A stretch of DNA of 64,000 nucleotides, taken from Ulva prolifera. Taxonomy: Eukaryota > Chlorophyta > Ulvophyceae > Ulvales > Ulvaceae. The position numbers and the translations under genes are program-made. The notes beneath the pieces were generated by a model that worked only from the letters and a program-made list of their open reading frames with translations, was not told the DNA's origin and made no database searches. The DNA lies in assembly GCA_023078555.1 (NCBI GenBank), contig CM041199.1:9739315-9803314 (forward strand), given 5' to 3'. Below, one piece after another: positions 28,435 to 42,850 of this stretch. The stretch's first letter is position 1, and every line of letters begins with the position of its first letter.

Positions 28435-29917
28435 ACATTGACCTCCATTCTGGACATTGACCTCCATTCTGGACATTGACCTCCATTCTGGACATTGACC
28501 TCCATCTGGACATTGACCTCCATTTTCGACATTGACCTCCATTCTGGACATTGACCTCCATACTGGACATTGACCTCCATTCGGGACATTGACCTCCATT
28601 CTGGACATTGACCTCCATTCTGGACATTGACCTCCATACTGGACATTGACCTCCATGCTGGACATTGACCTCCATTCTGGACATTGACCTCCAGGACGGG
28701 TGAGACGGACATTGACCTCCATTCATGACATTAAACTACATTTCCGACATTGACCTCCATTCTGGACATTGACCTCCATTTCCGACATTGACCTCCATTC
28801 TGGACATTGACCTCCATTCTGGACATTGACCTCCATCCTGGACATTGACCTCCATTCTGGACATTGACCTCCAGGACGGGTGAGACGGACATTGACCTCC
28901 ATCCTGGACATTGACCTCCATTCTGGACATTGACCTCCAGGACGGGTGAGACGGACATTGACCTCCATCCTGGACATTGACCTCCATTCTGGACATTGAC
29001 CTCCAGGACGGGTGAGACGGACATTGACCTCCATTCATGACATTGACCTCCATTTCCGACATTGACCTCCATTCTGGACATTGACCTCCATACTGGACAT
29101 TGACCTCCATTCAGGACATTGACCTCCATTCTGGACATTGACCTCCATTCTGTACATTGACCTCCATTTCCGACATTGACCTCCATTCTGGACATTGACC
29201 TCCATTTTCGACATTGACCTCCATTCTGGACATTGACCTCCATTTCCGACATTGACCTCCATTCTGGACATTGACCTCCATTTTCGACATTGACCTCCAT
29301 TCTGGACATTGACCTCCATGCTGGACATTGACCTCCATTCTGGACATTGACCTCCATTCTGGACATTGACCCCCATTCTGGACATTGACCTCCATTTCCG
29401 ACATTGACCTCCATTCTGGACATTGACCTCCATTTTCGACATTGACCTCCATTATGGACATTGACCTCCATTCTGGACATTGACCTCCATGCTGGACATT
29501 GACCTCCATTCTGGACATTGACCTCCATTTTCGACATTGACCTCCATTCTGGACATTGACCTCCATTTCCGACATTGACCTCCATTCTGGACATTGACCT
29601 CCATTTTCGACATTGACCTCCATTCTGGACATTGACCCCCATACTGGACATTGAGCTCCATTTTCGACATTGACCTCCATTATGGACATTGACCTCCATT
29701 CTGGACATTGACCTCCATTCTGGACATTGACCTCCAGGACGGGTGAGACGGACATTGACCTCCATTCATGACATTAAACTCCATTTCCGACATTGACCTC
29801 CATTCTGGACATTGACCTCCATTTTCGACATTGACCTCCATTCTGGACATTGACCTCCATACTGGACATTGACCTCCATTCGGGACATTGACCTCCATTC
29901 TTGACATTGACCTCCAT
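28435..29917 (+). repeat. Domain III block, copy 1 (partner at 36421-37903)
   Basis: About 1.48 kb is repeated at 36421-37903 with a constant offset of 7,986 bp, including an 18-bp monomer, two markers (28729/36715 and 29772/37758) and a triple 28-mer block (28862/36848). Single-base differences include TTATGGA near 29453 against TTCTGGA, and CATCC near 37204 and CACTGACC near 37275 only in the second copy. Further right the order continues at a larger offset (8,269 bp) because the second copy has 283 extra bases (15 monomers less two single-base losses). Confidence 0.78.
28862..29021 (+). repeat. 66-bp block (three 28-mers)
   Basis: Both spacers carry TCCTGGA and TTCATGA follows. The block is repeated at 36848 (offset 7,986 bp). 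Confidence 0.86.
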
Positions 29918-32780
29918 GCTGGACATTGACCTCGATTCTGGACATTGACCTCAATTCTGGACATTGACCTCCATTCTGGACATTGACCTCCATTTTCGAC
30001 ATTGACCTCCATTTTCGACAATGACCTCCATTCTGGACATTGACCTCCATTTCCGACATTGACCTCCATTCTGGACATTGACCTCCATTTTCGACATTGA
30101 CCTCCATTCTGGACATTGACCTCCATGCTGGACATTGACCTCCATTCTGGACATTGACCTCCATTCTGGACATTGACCTCCATTCTGGACATTGACCTCC
30201 AGGACGGGTGAGACGGACATTGACCTCCATTCATGACATTAAACTCCATTTCCGACATTGACCTCGATTCTGGACATTGACCTCAATTCTGGACATTGAC
30301 CTCCATTCTGGACATTGACCTCCATTTTCGACATTGACCTCCATTTTCGACAATGACCTCCATTCTGGACATTGACCTCCATTTCCGACATTGACCTCCA
30401 TTCTGGACATTGACCTCCATTTTCGACATGGACCTCCATTCTGGACATTGACCTCCATGCTGGACATTGACCTCCATTCTGGACATTGACCTCCATTCTG
30501 GACATTGACCTCCATTCTGGACATTGACCTCCATTCTGGACATTGACCTCCATTCTGGACATTGACCTCCATTTTCGACATTGACCTCCATTCTGGACAT
30601 TGACCTCCATGCTGGACATTGACCTCCATTCTGGACATTGACCTCCAGGACGGGTGAGACGGACATTGACCTCCATTCATGACATTAAACTACATTTCCG
30701 ACATTGACCTCCATTCTGGACATTGACCTCCATCCTGGACATTGACCTCCATCCTGGACATTGACCTCCATTCTGGACATTGACCTCCATCCTGGACATT
30801 GACCTCCAGGACGGGTGAGACGGACATTGACCTCCATTCATGACATTGACCTCCATTTCCGACATTGACCTCCATTCTGGACATTGACCTCCATACTGGA
30901 CATTGACCTCCATTCAGGACATTGACCTCCATTCTGGACATTGACCTCCATTCTGTACATTGACCTCCATTTCCGACATTGACCTCCATTTTCGACATTG
31001 ACCTCCATTCTGGACATTGACCTCCATTCTCGACATTGACCTCCATTCTGGACATTGACCTCCATTCTCGACATTGACCTCCATTCTGGACATTGACCTC
31101 CATGCTGGACATTGACCTCCATTCTGGACATTGACCTCCATTCTCGACATTGACCTCCATTCTCGACATTGACCTCCATTCGGGACATTGACCTCCATTT
31201 CCGACATTGACCTCCATTCTGGACATTGACCTCCATTCTGGACATTGACCTCCATGCTGGACATTGACCTCCATTCTGGACATTGACCTCCATTTTCGAC
31301 ATTGACCTCCATTTTGGACATTGACCTCCATACTGGACATTGACCTCCATTCGGGACATTGACCTCCATTCTGGACATTGACCTCCATTCTGGACATTGA
31401 CCCCCATACTGGACATTGAGCTCCATTTTCGACATTGACCTCCATTATGGACATTGACCTCCATTCTGGACATTGACCTCCATTCTGGACATTGACCTCC
31501 ATTCTGTACATTGACCTCCATTTCCGACATTGACCTCCATTTTCGACATTGACCTCCATTCTGGACATTGACCTCCATTCTCGACATTGACCTCCATTCT
31601 GGACATTGACCTCCATTCTCGACATTGACCTCCATTCTGGACATTGACCTCCATGCTGGACATTGACCTCCATTCTGGACATTGACCTCCATTCTCGACA
31701 TTGACCTCCATTCTCGACATTGACCTCCATTCGGGACATTGACCTCCATTTCCGACATTGACCTCCATTCTGGACATTGACCTCCATTCTGGACATTGAC
31801 CTCCATTCTGGACATTGACCTCCATTTTCGACATTGACCTCCATTTTGGACATTGACCTCCATACTGGACATTGACCTCCATTCGGGACATTGACCTCCA
31901 TTCTGGACATTGACCTCCATTCTGGACATTGACCTCCATACTGGACATTGACCTCCATGCTGGACATTGACCTCCATTCTGGACATTGACCTCCAGGACG
32001 GGTGAGACGGACATTGACCTCCATTCATGACATTAAACTACATTTCCGACATTGACCTCCATTCTGGACATTGACCTCCATTTCCGACATTGACCTCCAT
32101 TCTGGACATTGACCTCCATTCTGGACATTGACCTCCATCCTGGACATTGACCTCCATTCTGGACATTGACCTCCATACTGGACATTGACCTCCATTCGGG
32201 ACATTGACCTCCATTCTTGACATTGACCTCCATTCTGGACATTGACCTCCATTTTCGACATTGACCTCCATTTTGGACATTGACCTCCATACTGGACATT
32301 GACCTCCATTCGGGACATTGACCTCCATTCTGGACATTGACCTCCATTCTGGACATTGACCTCCATTCTGGACATTGACCTCCATTCTGGACATTGACCT
32401 CCATTTTCGACATTGACCTCCATTCTGGACATTGACCCCCATACTGGACATTGAGCTCCATTTTCGACATTGACCTCCATTATGGACATTGACCTCCATT
32501 CTGGACATTGACCTCCATTCTGGACATTGACCTCCAGGACGGGTGAGACGGACATTGACCTCCATTCATGACATTAAACTCCATTTCCGACATTGACCTC
32601 CATTCTGGACATTGACCTCCATTTTCGACATTGACCTCCATTCTGGACATTGACCTCCATACTGGACATTGACCTCCATTCGGGACATTGACCTCCATTC
32701 TTGACATTGACCTCCATTCTGGACATTGACCTCCATTATGGACATTGACCTCCATTCTGGACATTGACCTCCATTCTGGA

Positions 32781-32940
32781 CATTGACCTCCAGGACGGGT
32801 GAGACGGACATTGACCTCCATCCTAGACATTGACCTCCATTCTGGACATTGACCTCCAGGACGGGTGAGACGGACATTGACCTCCATCCTGGACATTGAC
32901 CTCCATTCTGGACATTGACCTCCAGGACGGGTGAGACGGA
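32781..32940 (+). repeat. 66-bp block (three 28-mers)
   Basis: TCCTAGA and TCCTGGA spacers. The block and its right flank match the block at 22510 (offset 10,271 bp). Confidence 0.85.
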
Positions 32941-33358
32941 CATTGACCTCCATTCATGACATTGACCTCCATTCTCGACATAGACCTCCATTCTGGACAT
33001 TGACCTCCATTTCCGACATTGACCTCCATTCTGGACATTGACCTCCATTTTCGACATAGACCTCCATGCTGGACATTGACCTCCATTCTGGACATTGACC
33101 TCCATTTTGGACATTGACCTCCATGCTGGACATTGACCTCCATTCTGGACATTGACCTCCATTCTGGACATTGACCTCCATGCTGGACATTGACCTCCAT
33201 TCTGGACATTGACCTCCATTCTGGACATTGACCTCCATTTTCGACATTGACCTCCATTTTCGACATTGACCTCCATTTCCGACATTGACCTCCATTCTGG
33301 ACATTGACCTCCATTCTGGACATTGACCTCCATCCTGGACATTGACCTCCATTCTGGA

Positions 33359-33452
33359 CATTGACCTCCAGGACGGGTGAGACGGACATTGACCTCCATC
33401 CTGGACATTGACCTCCATTCTGGACATTGACCTCCAGGACGGGTGAGACGGA
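33359..33452 (+). repeat. 66-bp block (two 28-mers)
   Basis: TCCTGGA spacer. The block stands at the left edge of the type-I island of domain III. Confidence 0.84.
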
Positions 33453-35600
33453 CATTGACCTCCATTCATGACATTGACCTCCATTTCCGACATTGACCTC
33501 CATTCTGGACATTGACCTCCATACTGGACATTGACCTCCATTCAGGACATTGACCTCCATTCTGGTCATTGACCTCCATTCTGTACATTGACCTCCATTT
33601 TCGACAAGGACCTCCATTCTGGACATTGACCTCCATGCTGGACATTGACCTCCATTCTGGACATTGACCTCCATTCTGGACATTGACCCCCATTCTGGAC
33701 ATTGACCTCCATTCTGGACATTGACCTCCATCTGGACATTGACCTCCATTCTGGACATTGACCTCCATCTGGACATTGACCTCCATTCTCGACATTGACC
33801 TCCATTCGGGACATTGACCTCCATGCTGGACATTGACCTCCATGCTGGACATTGACCTCCATTTTCGACATTGACCTCCATTTCCGACATTGACCTCCAT
33901 TCTGGACATTGACCTCCATTTTCGACATTGACCTCCATTCTGGACATTGACCTCCATGCTGGACATTGACCTCCATTCTGGACATTGACCTCCATTTTCG
34001 ACATTGACCTCCATTCTGGACATTGACCCCCATACTGGACATTGACCTCCATTCTGGTCATTGACCTCCATTCTGTACATTGACCTCCATTTCCGACATT
34101 GACCTCCATTCTGGACATTGACCTCCATTTTCGACATAGACCTCCATTCTGGACATTGACCTCCATTTCCGACATTGACCTCCATTCTGGACATTGACCT
34201 CCATTTTCGACATAGACCTCCATTCTGGACATTGACGTCCATGCTGGACATTGACCTCCATTTTCGACATTGACCTCCATTCTGGACATTGACCTCCATA
34301 CTGGACATTGACCTCCATTCTGGACATTGACCTCCATGCTGGACATTGACCTCCATTCTGGACATTGACCTCCATTCTGGACATTGACCCCCATTCTGGA
34401 CATTGACCTCCATTTCCGACATTGACCTCCATTCTGGACATTGACCTCCATTTTCGATATTGACCTCCATTCTGGACATTGACCTCCATTCTGGACATTG
34501 ACCTCCATGCTGGACATTGACCTCCATTCTGGACATTGACCTCCATTATGGACATTGACCCCCATTCTGGACATTGACCTCCATTTCCGACATTGACCTC
34601 CATTCTGGACATTGACCTCCATTTTCGATATTGACCTCCATTCTGGACATTGACCTCCATTCTGGACATTGACCTCCATGCTGGACATTGACCTCCATTC
34701 TGGACATTGACCTCCATTTTCGACATTGACCTCCGTTCTGGACATTGACCTCCATTTCCGACATTGACCTCCATTCTGGACATTGACCTCCATGCTGGAC
34801 ATTGACCTCCATTCTGGACATTGACCTCCATTCTGGACATTGACCTCCATTTTCGACATTGACCTCCATTCTGGACATTGACCTCCATGCTGGACATTGA
34901 CCTCCATTCTGGACATTGACCCCCATTCTGGACATTGACCTCCATTTCCGACATTGACCTCCATTCTGGACATTGACCTCCATTTTCGATATTGACCTCC
35001 ATTCTGGACATTGACCTCCATTCTGGACATTGACCTCCATGCTGGACATTGACCTCCATTCTGGACATTGACCTCCATTTTCGACATTGACCTCCGTTCT
35101 GGACATTGACCTCCATTTCCGACATTGACCTCCATTCTGGACATTGACCTCCATGCTGGACATTGACCTCCATTCTGGACATTGACCTCCATTCTGGACA
35201 TTGACCTCCATTTTCGACATTGACCTCCATTCTGGACATTGACCTCCATGCTGGACATTGACCTCCATTCTGGACATTGACCTCCATTTTCGACATTGAC
35301 CTCCATTCTGGACATTGACCCCCATACTGGACATTGACCTCCATTCTGGTCATTGACCTCCATTCTGTACATTGACCTCCATTTCCGACATTGACCTCCA
35401 TTCTGGACATTGACCTCCATTTTCGACATAGACCTCCATTCTGGACATTGACCTCCATTTCCGACATTGACCTCCATTCTGGACATTGACCTCCATTTTC
35501 GACATAGACCTCCATTCTGGACATTGACGTCCATGCTGGACATTGACCTCCATTTTTGACATTGACCTCCATTCTGGACATTGACCTCCATACTGGACAT
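33453..35600 (+). repeat. Type-I island inside domain III
   Basis: TTCTGGT/TTCTGTA pairs near 33.57, 34.06 and 35.35 kb, CATAGACC monomers and CATTGACGTCC near 34.23 and 35.53 kb return here, although the flanks lack them. The block also carries TTTTCGATATTG variants near 34.46, 34.63 and 34.99 kb, showing local re-duplication of about 0.36 kb. The stretch just upstream (about 32781-33130) matches 22510-22860 at an offset of 10,271 bp, so the island probably shares ancestry with the one in domain II. Confidence 0.65.
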
Positions 35601-36289
35601 TGACCTCCATTCTGGACATTGACCTCCATGCTCGACATTGACCTCCATTCTGGACATTGACCTCCATTCTGGACATTGACCCCCATTCTGGACATTGACC
35701 TCCATTTCCGACATTGACCTCCATTCTGGACATTGACCTCCATTTTCGACATTGACCTCCATTTTCGACATTGACCTCCATTTTGGACATTGACCTCCAT
35801 ACTGGACATTGACCTCCATTCGGGACATTGACCTCCATTCTGGACATTGACCTCCATTCTGGACATTGACCTCCATTCTGGACATTGACCTCCATTCTGG
35901 ACATTGACCTCCATTTTCGACATTGACCTCCATTCTGGACATTGACCCCCATACTGGACATTGAGCTCCATTTTCGACATTGACCTCCATTATGGACATT
36001 GACCTCCATTCTGGACATTGACCTCCATTCTGGACATTGACCTCCAGGACGGGTGAGACGGACATTGACCTCCATTCATGACATTAAACTCCATTTCCGA
36101 CATTGACCTCCATTCTGGACATTGACCTCCATTCTGGACATTGACCTCAATACTGGACATTGACCTCCATTCTGGACATTGACCTCCATTTTCGACATTG
36201 ACCTCCATTCTGGACATTGACCTCCATTCTGGACATTGACCTCCATTCTGGACATTGACCTCCATCTGGACATTGACCTCCATTTTCGA

Positions 36290-36383
36290 CATTGACCTCC
36301 AGGACGGGTGAGACGGACATTGACCTCCATCCTAGACATTGACCTCCATTCTGGACATTGACCTCCAGGACGGGTGAGACGGA
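36290..36383 (+). repeat. 66-bp block (two 28-mers)
   Basis: TCCTAGA spacer, followed by TTCATGA. Confidence 0.84.
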
Positions 36384-36420
36384 CATTGACCTCCATTCAT
36401 GACATTGACCTCCATTTCCG

Positions 36421-37903
36421 ACATTGACCTCCATTCTGGACATTGACCTCCATTCTGGACATTGACCTCCATTCTGGACATTGACCTCCATCTGGACATT
36501 GACCTCCATTTTCGACATTGACCTCCATTCTGGACATTGACCTCCATACTGGACATTGACCTCCATTCGGGACATTGACCTCCATTCTGGACATTGACCT
36601 CCATTCTGGACATTGACCTCCATACTGGACATTGACCTCCATGCTGGACATTGACCTCCATTCTGGACATTGACCTCCAGGACGGGTGAGACGGACATTG
36701 ACCTCCATTCATGACATTAAACTACATTTCCGACATTGACCTCCATTCTGGACATTGACCTCCATTTCCGACATTGACCTCCATTCTGGACATTGACCTC
36801 CATTCTGGACATTGACCTCCATCCTGGACATTGACCTCCATTCTGGACATTGACCTCCAGGACGGGTGAGACGGACATTGACCTCCATCCTGGACATTGA
36901 CCTCCATTCTGGACATTGACCTCCAGGACGGGTGAGACGGACATTGACCTCCATCCTGGACATTGACCTCCATTCTGGACATTGACCTCCAGGACGGGTG
37001 AGACGGACATTGACCTCCATTCATGACATTGACCTCCATTTCCGACATTGACCTCCATTCTGGACATTGACCTCCATACTGGACATTGACCTCCATTCAG
37101 GACATTGACCTCCATTCTGGACATTGACCTCCATTCTGTACATTGACCTCCATTTCCGACATTGACCTCCATTCTGGACATTGACCTCCATTTTCGACAT
37201 TGACATCCATTCTGGACATTGACCTCCATTTCCGACATTGACCTCCATTCTGGACATTGACCTCCATTTTCGACACTGACCTCCATTCTGGACATTGACC
37301 TCCATGCTGGACATTGACCTCCATTCTGGACATTGACCTCCATTCTGGACATTGACCCCCATTCTGGACATTGACCTCCATTTCCGACATTGACCTCCAT
37401 TCTGGACATTGACCTCCATTTTCGACATTGACCTCCATTCTGGACATTGACCTCCATTCTGGACATTGACCTCCATGCTGGACATTGACCTCCATTCTGG
37501 ACATTGACCTCCATTTTCGACATTGACCTCCATTCTGGACATTGACCTCCATTTCCGACATTGACCTCCATTCTGGACATTGACCTCCATTTTCGACATT
37601 GACCTCCATTCTGGACATTGACCCCCATACTGGACATTGAGCTCCATTTTCGACATTGACCTCCATTATGGACATTGACCTCCATTCTGGACATTGACCT
37701 CCATTCTGGACATTGACCTCCAGGACGGGTGAGACGGACATTGACCTCCATTCATGACATTAAACTCCATTTCCGACATTGACCTCCATTCTGGACATTG
37801 ACCTCCATTTTCGACATTGACCTCCATTCTGGACATTGACCTCCATACTGGACATTGACCTCCATTCGGGACATTGACCTCCATTCTTGACATTGACCTC
37901 CAT
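36421..37903 (+). repeat. Domain III block, copy 2 (partner at 28435-29917)
   Basis: This is the second copy of the 1.48-kb block. The two copies flank the type-I island at 33.5-35.6 kb, so the arrangement may reflect insertion of that island between, or together with, duplicated domain III blocks. Confidence 0.76.
36848..37007 (+). repeat. 66-bp block (three 28-mers)
   Basis: Copy of the block at 28862. Confidence 0.86.
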
Positions 37904-40900
37904 TCTGGACATTGACCTCCATTCTGGACATTGACCTCCATTATGGACATTGACCTCCATTCTGGACATTGACCTCCATACTAGACATTGACCTCCATTC
38001 TGGACATTGACCTCCATTTTCGACATTGACCTCCATTCTGGACATTGACCTCCATTCTGGACATTGACCTCCATTCTGGACATTGACCTCCATCTGGACA
38101 TTGACCTCCATTCTGGACATTGACCTCCATCTGGACATTGACCTCCATTCTCGACATTGACCTCCATTCGGGACATTGACCTCCATGCTGGACATTGACC
38201 TCGATTCTGGACATTGACCTCAATTCTGGACATTGACCTCCATTCTGGACATTGACCTCCATTTTCGACATTGACCTCCATTTTCGACAATGACCTCCAT
38301 TCTGGACATTGACCTCCATTTCCGACATTGACCTCCATTCTGGACATTGACCTCCATTTTCGACATTGACCTCCATTCTGGACATTGACCTCCATGCTGG
38401 ACATTGACCTCCATTCTGGACATTGACCTCCATTCTGGACATTGACCTCCATTCTGGACATTGACCTCCAGGACGGGTGAGACGGACATTGACCTCCATT
38501 CATGACATTAAACTCCATTTCCGACATTGACCTCGATTCTGGACATTGACCTCAATTCTGGACATTGACCTCCATTCTGGACATTGACCTCCATTTTCGA
38601 CATTGACCTCCATTTTCGACAATGACCTCCATTCTGGACATTGACCTCCATTTCCGACATTGACCTCCATTCTGGACATTGACCTCCATTTTCGACATGG
38701 ACCTCCATTCTGGACATTGACCTCCATGCTGGACATTGACCTCCATTCTGGACATTGACCTCCATTCTGGACATTGACCTCCATTCTGGACATTGACCTC
38801 CATTCTGGACATTGACCTCCATTCTGGACATTGACCTCCATTTCCGACATTGACCTCCATTCTGGACATTGACCTCCATTTTCGACATTGACCTCCATTC
38901 TGGACATTGACCTCCATGCTGGACATTGACCTCCATTCTGGACATTGACCTCCATTCTGGACATTGACCCCCATTCTGGACATTGACCTCCATTTTCGAC
39001 ATTGACCTCCATTCTGGACATTGACCTCCATTCTGGACATTGACCTCCATTCTGGACATTGACCTCCATTTTCGACATTGACCTCCATTCTGGACATTGA
39101 CCTCCATGCTGGACATTGACCTCCATTCTGGACATTGACCTCCATTCTGGACATTGACCTCCATTTTCGACATTGACCTCCATTTTCGACATTGACCTCC
39201 ATGCTGGACATTGACCTCCATTCTGGACATTGACCTCCATTCTGGACATTGACCTCCATTTTCGACATTGACCTCCATTCTGGACATTGACCTCCATGCT
39301 GGACATTGACCTCCATTCTGGACATTGACCTCCAGGACGGGTGAGACGGACATTGACCTCCATTCATGACATTAAACTACATTTCCGACATTGACCTCCA
39401 TTCTGGACATTGACCTCCATTCTGGACATTGACCTCCATTCTGGACATTGACCTCCATTCTGGACATTGACCTCCATTTTCGACATTGACCTCCATTCTG
39501 GACATTGACCTCCATGCTGGACATTGACCTCCATTCTGGACATTGACCTCCATTCTGGACATTGACCTCCATTTTCGACATTGACCTCCATTTTCGACAT
39601 TGACCTCCATTCTGGACATTGACCTCCATGCTGGACATTGACCTCCATTTTCGACATTGACCTCCATTCTGGACATTGACCCCCATACTGGACATTGAGC
39701 TCCATTTTCGACATTGACCTCCATTATGGACATTGACCTCCATTCTGGACATTGACCTCCATTCTGGACATTGACCTCCAGGACGGGTGAGACGGACATT
39801 GACCTCCATTCATGACATTAAACTCCATTTCCGACATTGACCTCCATTCTGGACATTGACCTCCATTTTCGACATTGACCTCCATTCTGGACATTGACCT
39901 CCATACTGGACATTGACCTCCATTCGGGACATTGACCTCCATTCTTGACATTGACCTCCATTCTGGACATTGACCTCCATTCTGGACATTGACCTCCATT
40001 ATGGACATTGACCTTCATTCTGGACATTGACCTCCATACTGGACATTGACCTCCATTCTGGACATTGACCTCCATTTTCGACATTGACCTCCATTCTGGA
40101 CATTGACCTCCATTCTGGACATTGACCTCCAGGACGGGTGAGACGGACATTGACCTCCATTCATGACATTAAACTACATTTCCGACATTGACCTCCATTC
40201 TGGACATTGACCTCCATCCTGGACATTGACCTCCATCCTGGACATTGACCTCCATTCTGGACATTGACCTCCATTCTGGACATTGACCTCCATTTTCGAC
40301 ATTGACCTCCATTCTGGACATTGACCTCCATGCTGGACATTGACCTCCATTCTGGACATTGACCTCCATTCTGGACATTGACCTCCATTTTCGACATTGA
40401 CCTCCATTTTCGACATTGACCTCCATTCTGGACATTGACCTCCATGCTGGACATTGACCTCCATTTTCGACATTGACCTCCATTCTGGACATTGACCCCC
40501 ATACTGGACATTGAGCTCCATTTTCGACATTGACCTCCATTATGGACATTGACCTCCATTCTGGACATTGACCTCCATTCTGGACATTGACCTCCAGGAC
40601 GGGTGAGACGGACATTGACCTCCATTCATGACATTAAACTCCATTTCCGACATTGACCTCCATTCTGGACATTGACCTCCATTTTCGACATTGACCTCCA
40701 TTCTGGACATTGACCTCCATACTGGACATTGACCTCCATTCGGGACATTGACCTCCATTCTTGACATTGACCTCCATTCTGGACATTGACCTCCATTCTG
40801 GACATTGACCTCCATTATGGACATTGACCTTCATTCTGGACATTGACCTCCATACTGGACATTGACCTCCATTCTGGACATTGACCTCCATTTTCGACAT

Positions 40901-42850
40901 TGACCTCCATTCTGGACATTGACCTCCATTCTGGACATTGACCTCCATTTTGGACATTGACCTCCATCTGGACATTGACCTCCATTCTGGACATTGACCT
41001 CCATTTTCGACAATGACCTCCATTCTGGACATTGACCTCCATTTCCGACATTGACCTCCATTCTGGACATTGACCTCCATACTGGACATTGACCTCCATT
41101 CGGGACATTGACCTCCATTCTTGACATTGACCTCCATTTTCGACATTGACCTCCATTTTCGACAATGACCTCCATTCTGGACATTGACCTCCATTTCCGA
41201 CATTGACCTCCATTCTGGACATTGACCTCCATTTTCGACATTGACCTCCATTCTGGACATTGACCTCCATGCTGGACATTGACCTCCATTCTGGACATTG
41301 ACCTCCATTCTGGACATTGACCTCCATTCTGGACATTGACCTCCAGGACGGGTGAGACGGACATTGACCTCCATTCATGACATTAAACTCCATTTCCGAC
41401 ATTGACCTCGATTCTGGACATTGACCTCAATTCTGGACATTGACCTCCATTCTGGACATTGACCTCCATTTTCGACATTGACCTCCATTTTCGACAATGA
41501 CCTCCATTCTGGACATTGACCTCCATTTCCGACATTGACCTCCATTCTGGACATTGACCTCCATTTTCGACATGGACCTCCATTCTGGACATTGACCTCC
41601 ATGCTGGACATTGACCTCCATTCTGGACATTGACCTCCATTCTGGACATTGACCTCCATTCTGGACATTGACCTCCATTCTGGACATTGACCTCCATTTC
41701 CGACATTGACCTCCATTCTGGACATTGACCTCCATTTTCGACATTGACCTCCATTCTGGACATTGACCTCCATGCTGGACATTGACCTCCATTCTGGACA
41801 TTGACCTCCATTCTGGACATTGACCCCCATTCTGGACATTGACCTCCATTTTCGACATTGACCTCCATTCTGGACATTGACCTCCATTCTGGACATTGAC
41901 CTCCATTCTGGACATTGACCTCCATTTTCGACATTGACCTCCATTCTGGACATTGACCTCCATGCTGGACATTGACCTCCATTCTGGACATTGACCTCCA
42001 TTCTGGACATTGACCTCCATTTTCGACATTGACCTCCATTTTCGACATTGACCTCCATGCTGGACATTGACCTCCATTCTGGACATTGACCTCCATTCTG
42101 GAGATTGACCTCCATTTTCGACATTGACCTCCATTCTGGACATTGACCTCCATGCTGGACATTGACCTCCATTCTGGACATTGACCTCCAGGACGGGTGA
42201 GACGGACATTGACCTCCATTCATGACATTAAACTACATTTCCGACATTGACCTCCATTCTGGACATTGACCTCCATCCTGGACATTGACCTCCATTTTCG
42301 ACATTGACCTCCATTCTGGACATTGACCTCCATACTGGACATTGACCTCCATTCGGGACATTGACCTCCATTCTGGACATTGACCTCCATTCTGGACATT
42401 GACCTCCATACTGGACATTGACCTCCATGCTGGACATTGACCTCCATTCTGGACATTGACCTCCAGGACGGGTGAGACGGACATTGACCTCCATTCATGA
42501 CATTAAACTACATTTCCGACATTGACCTCCATTCTGGACATTGACCTCCATTCTCGACATTGACCTCCATTCTGGACATTGACCTCCATGCTGGACATTG
42601 ACCTCCATTCTGGACATTGACCTCCATTCTGGACATTGACCTCCATTCTGGACATTGACCTCCATTTTCGACATTGACCTCCATTCTGGACATTGACCTC
42701 CATGCTGGACATTGACCTCCATTCTGGACATTGACCTCCATTCTGGACATTGACCTCCATTTTCGACATTGACCTCCATTTTCGACATTGACCTCCATTC
42801 TGGACATTGACCTCCATGCTGGACATTGACCTCCATTTTCGACATTGACC

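Noticed and set aside
32823-36065. 1,080-codon open frame on the minus strand, and similar ones at 16053-19268, 11957-14890, 15521-18358 and 4614-7352
   Set aside because: They follow from a stop-free 19-bp repeat: overlapping frames encode the same peptide, frame ends coincide with marker monomers, 1-base indels leave the peptide unchanged, and there is no promoter, intron structure or non-repeat domain. The residue string matches no family I know.
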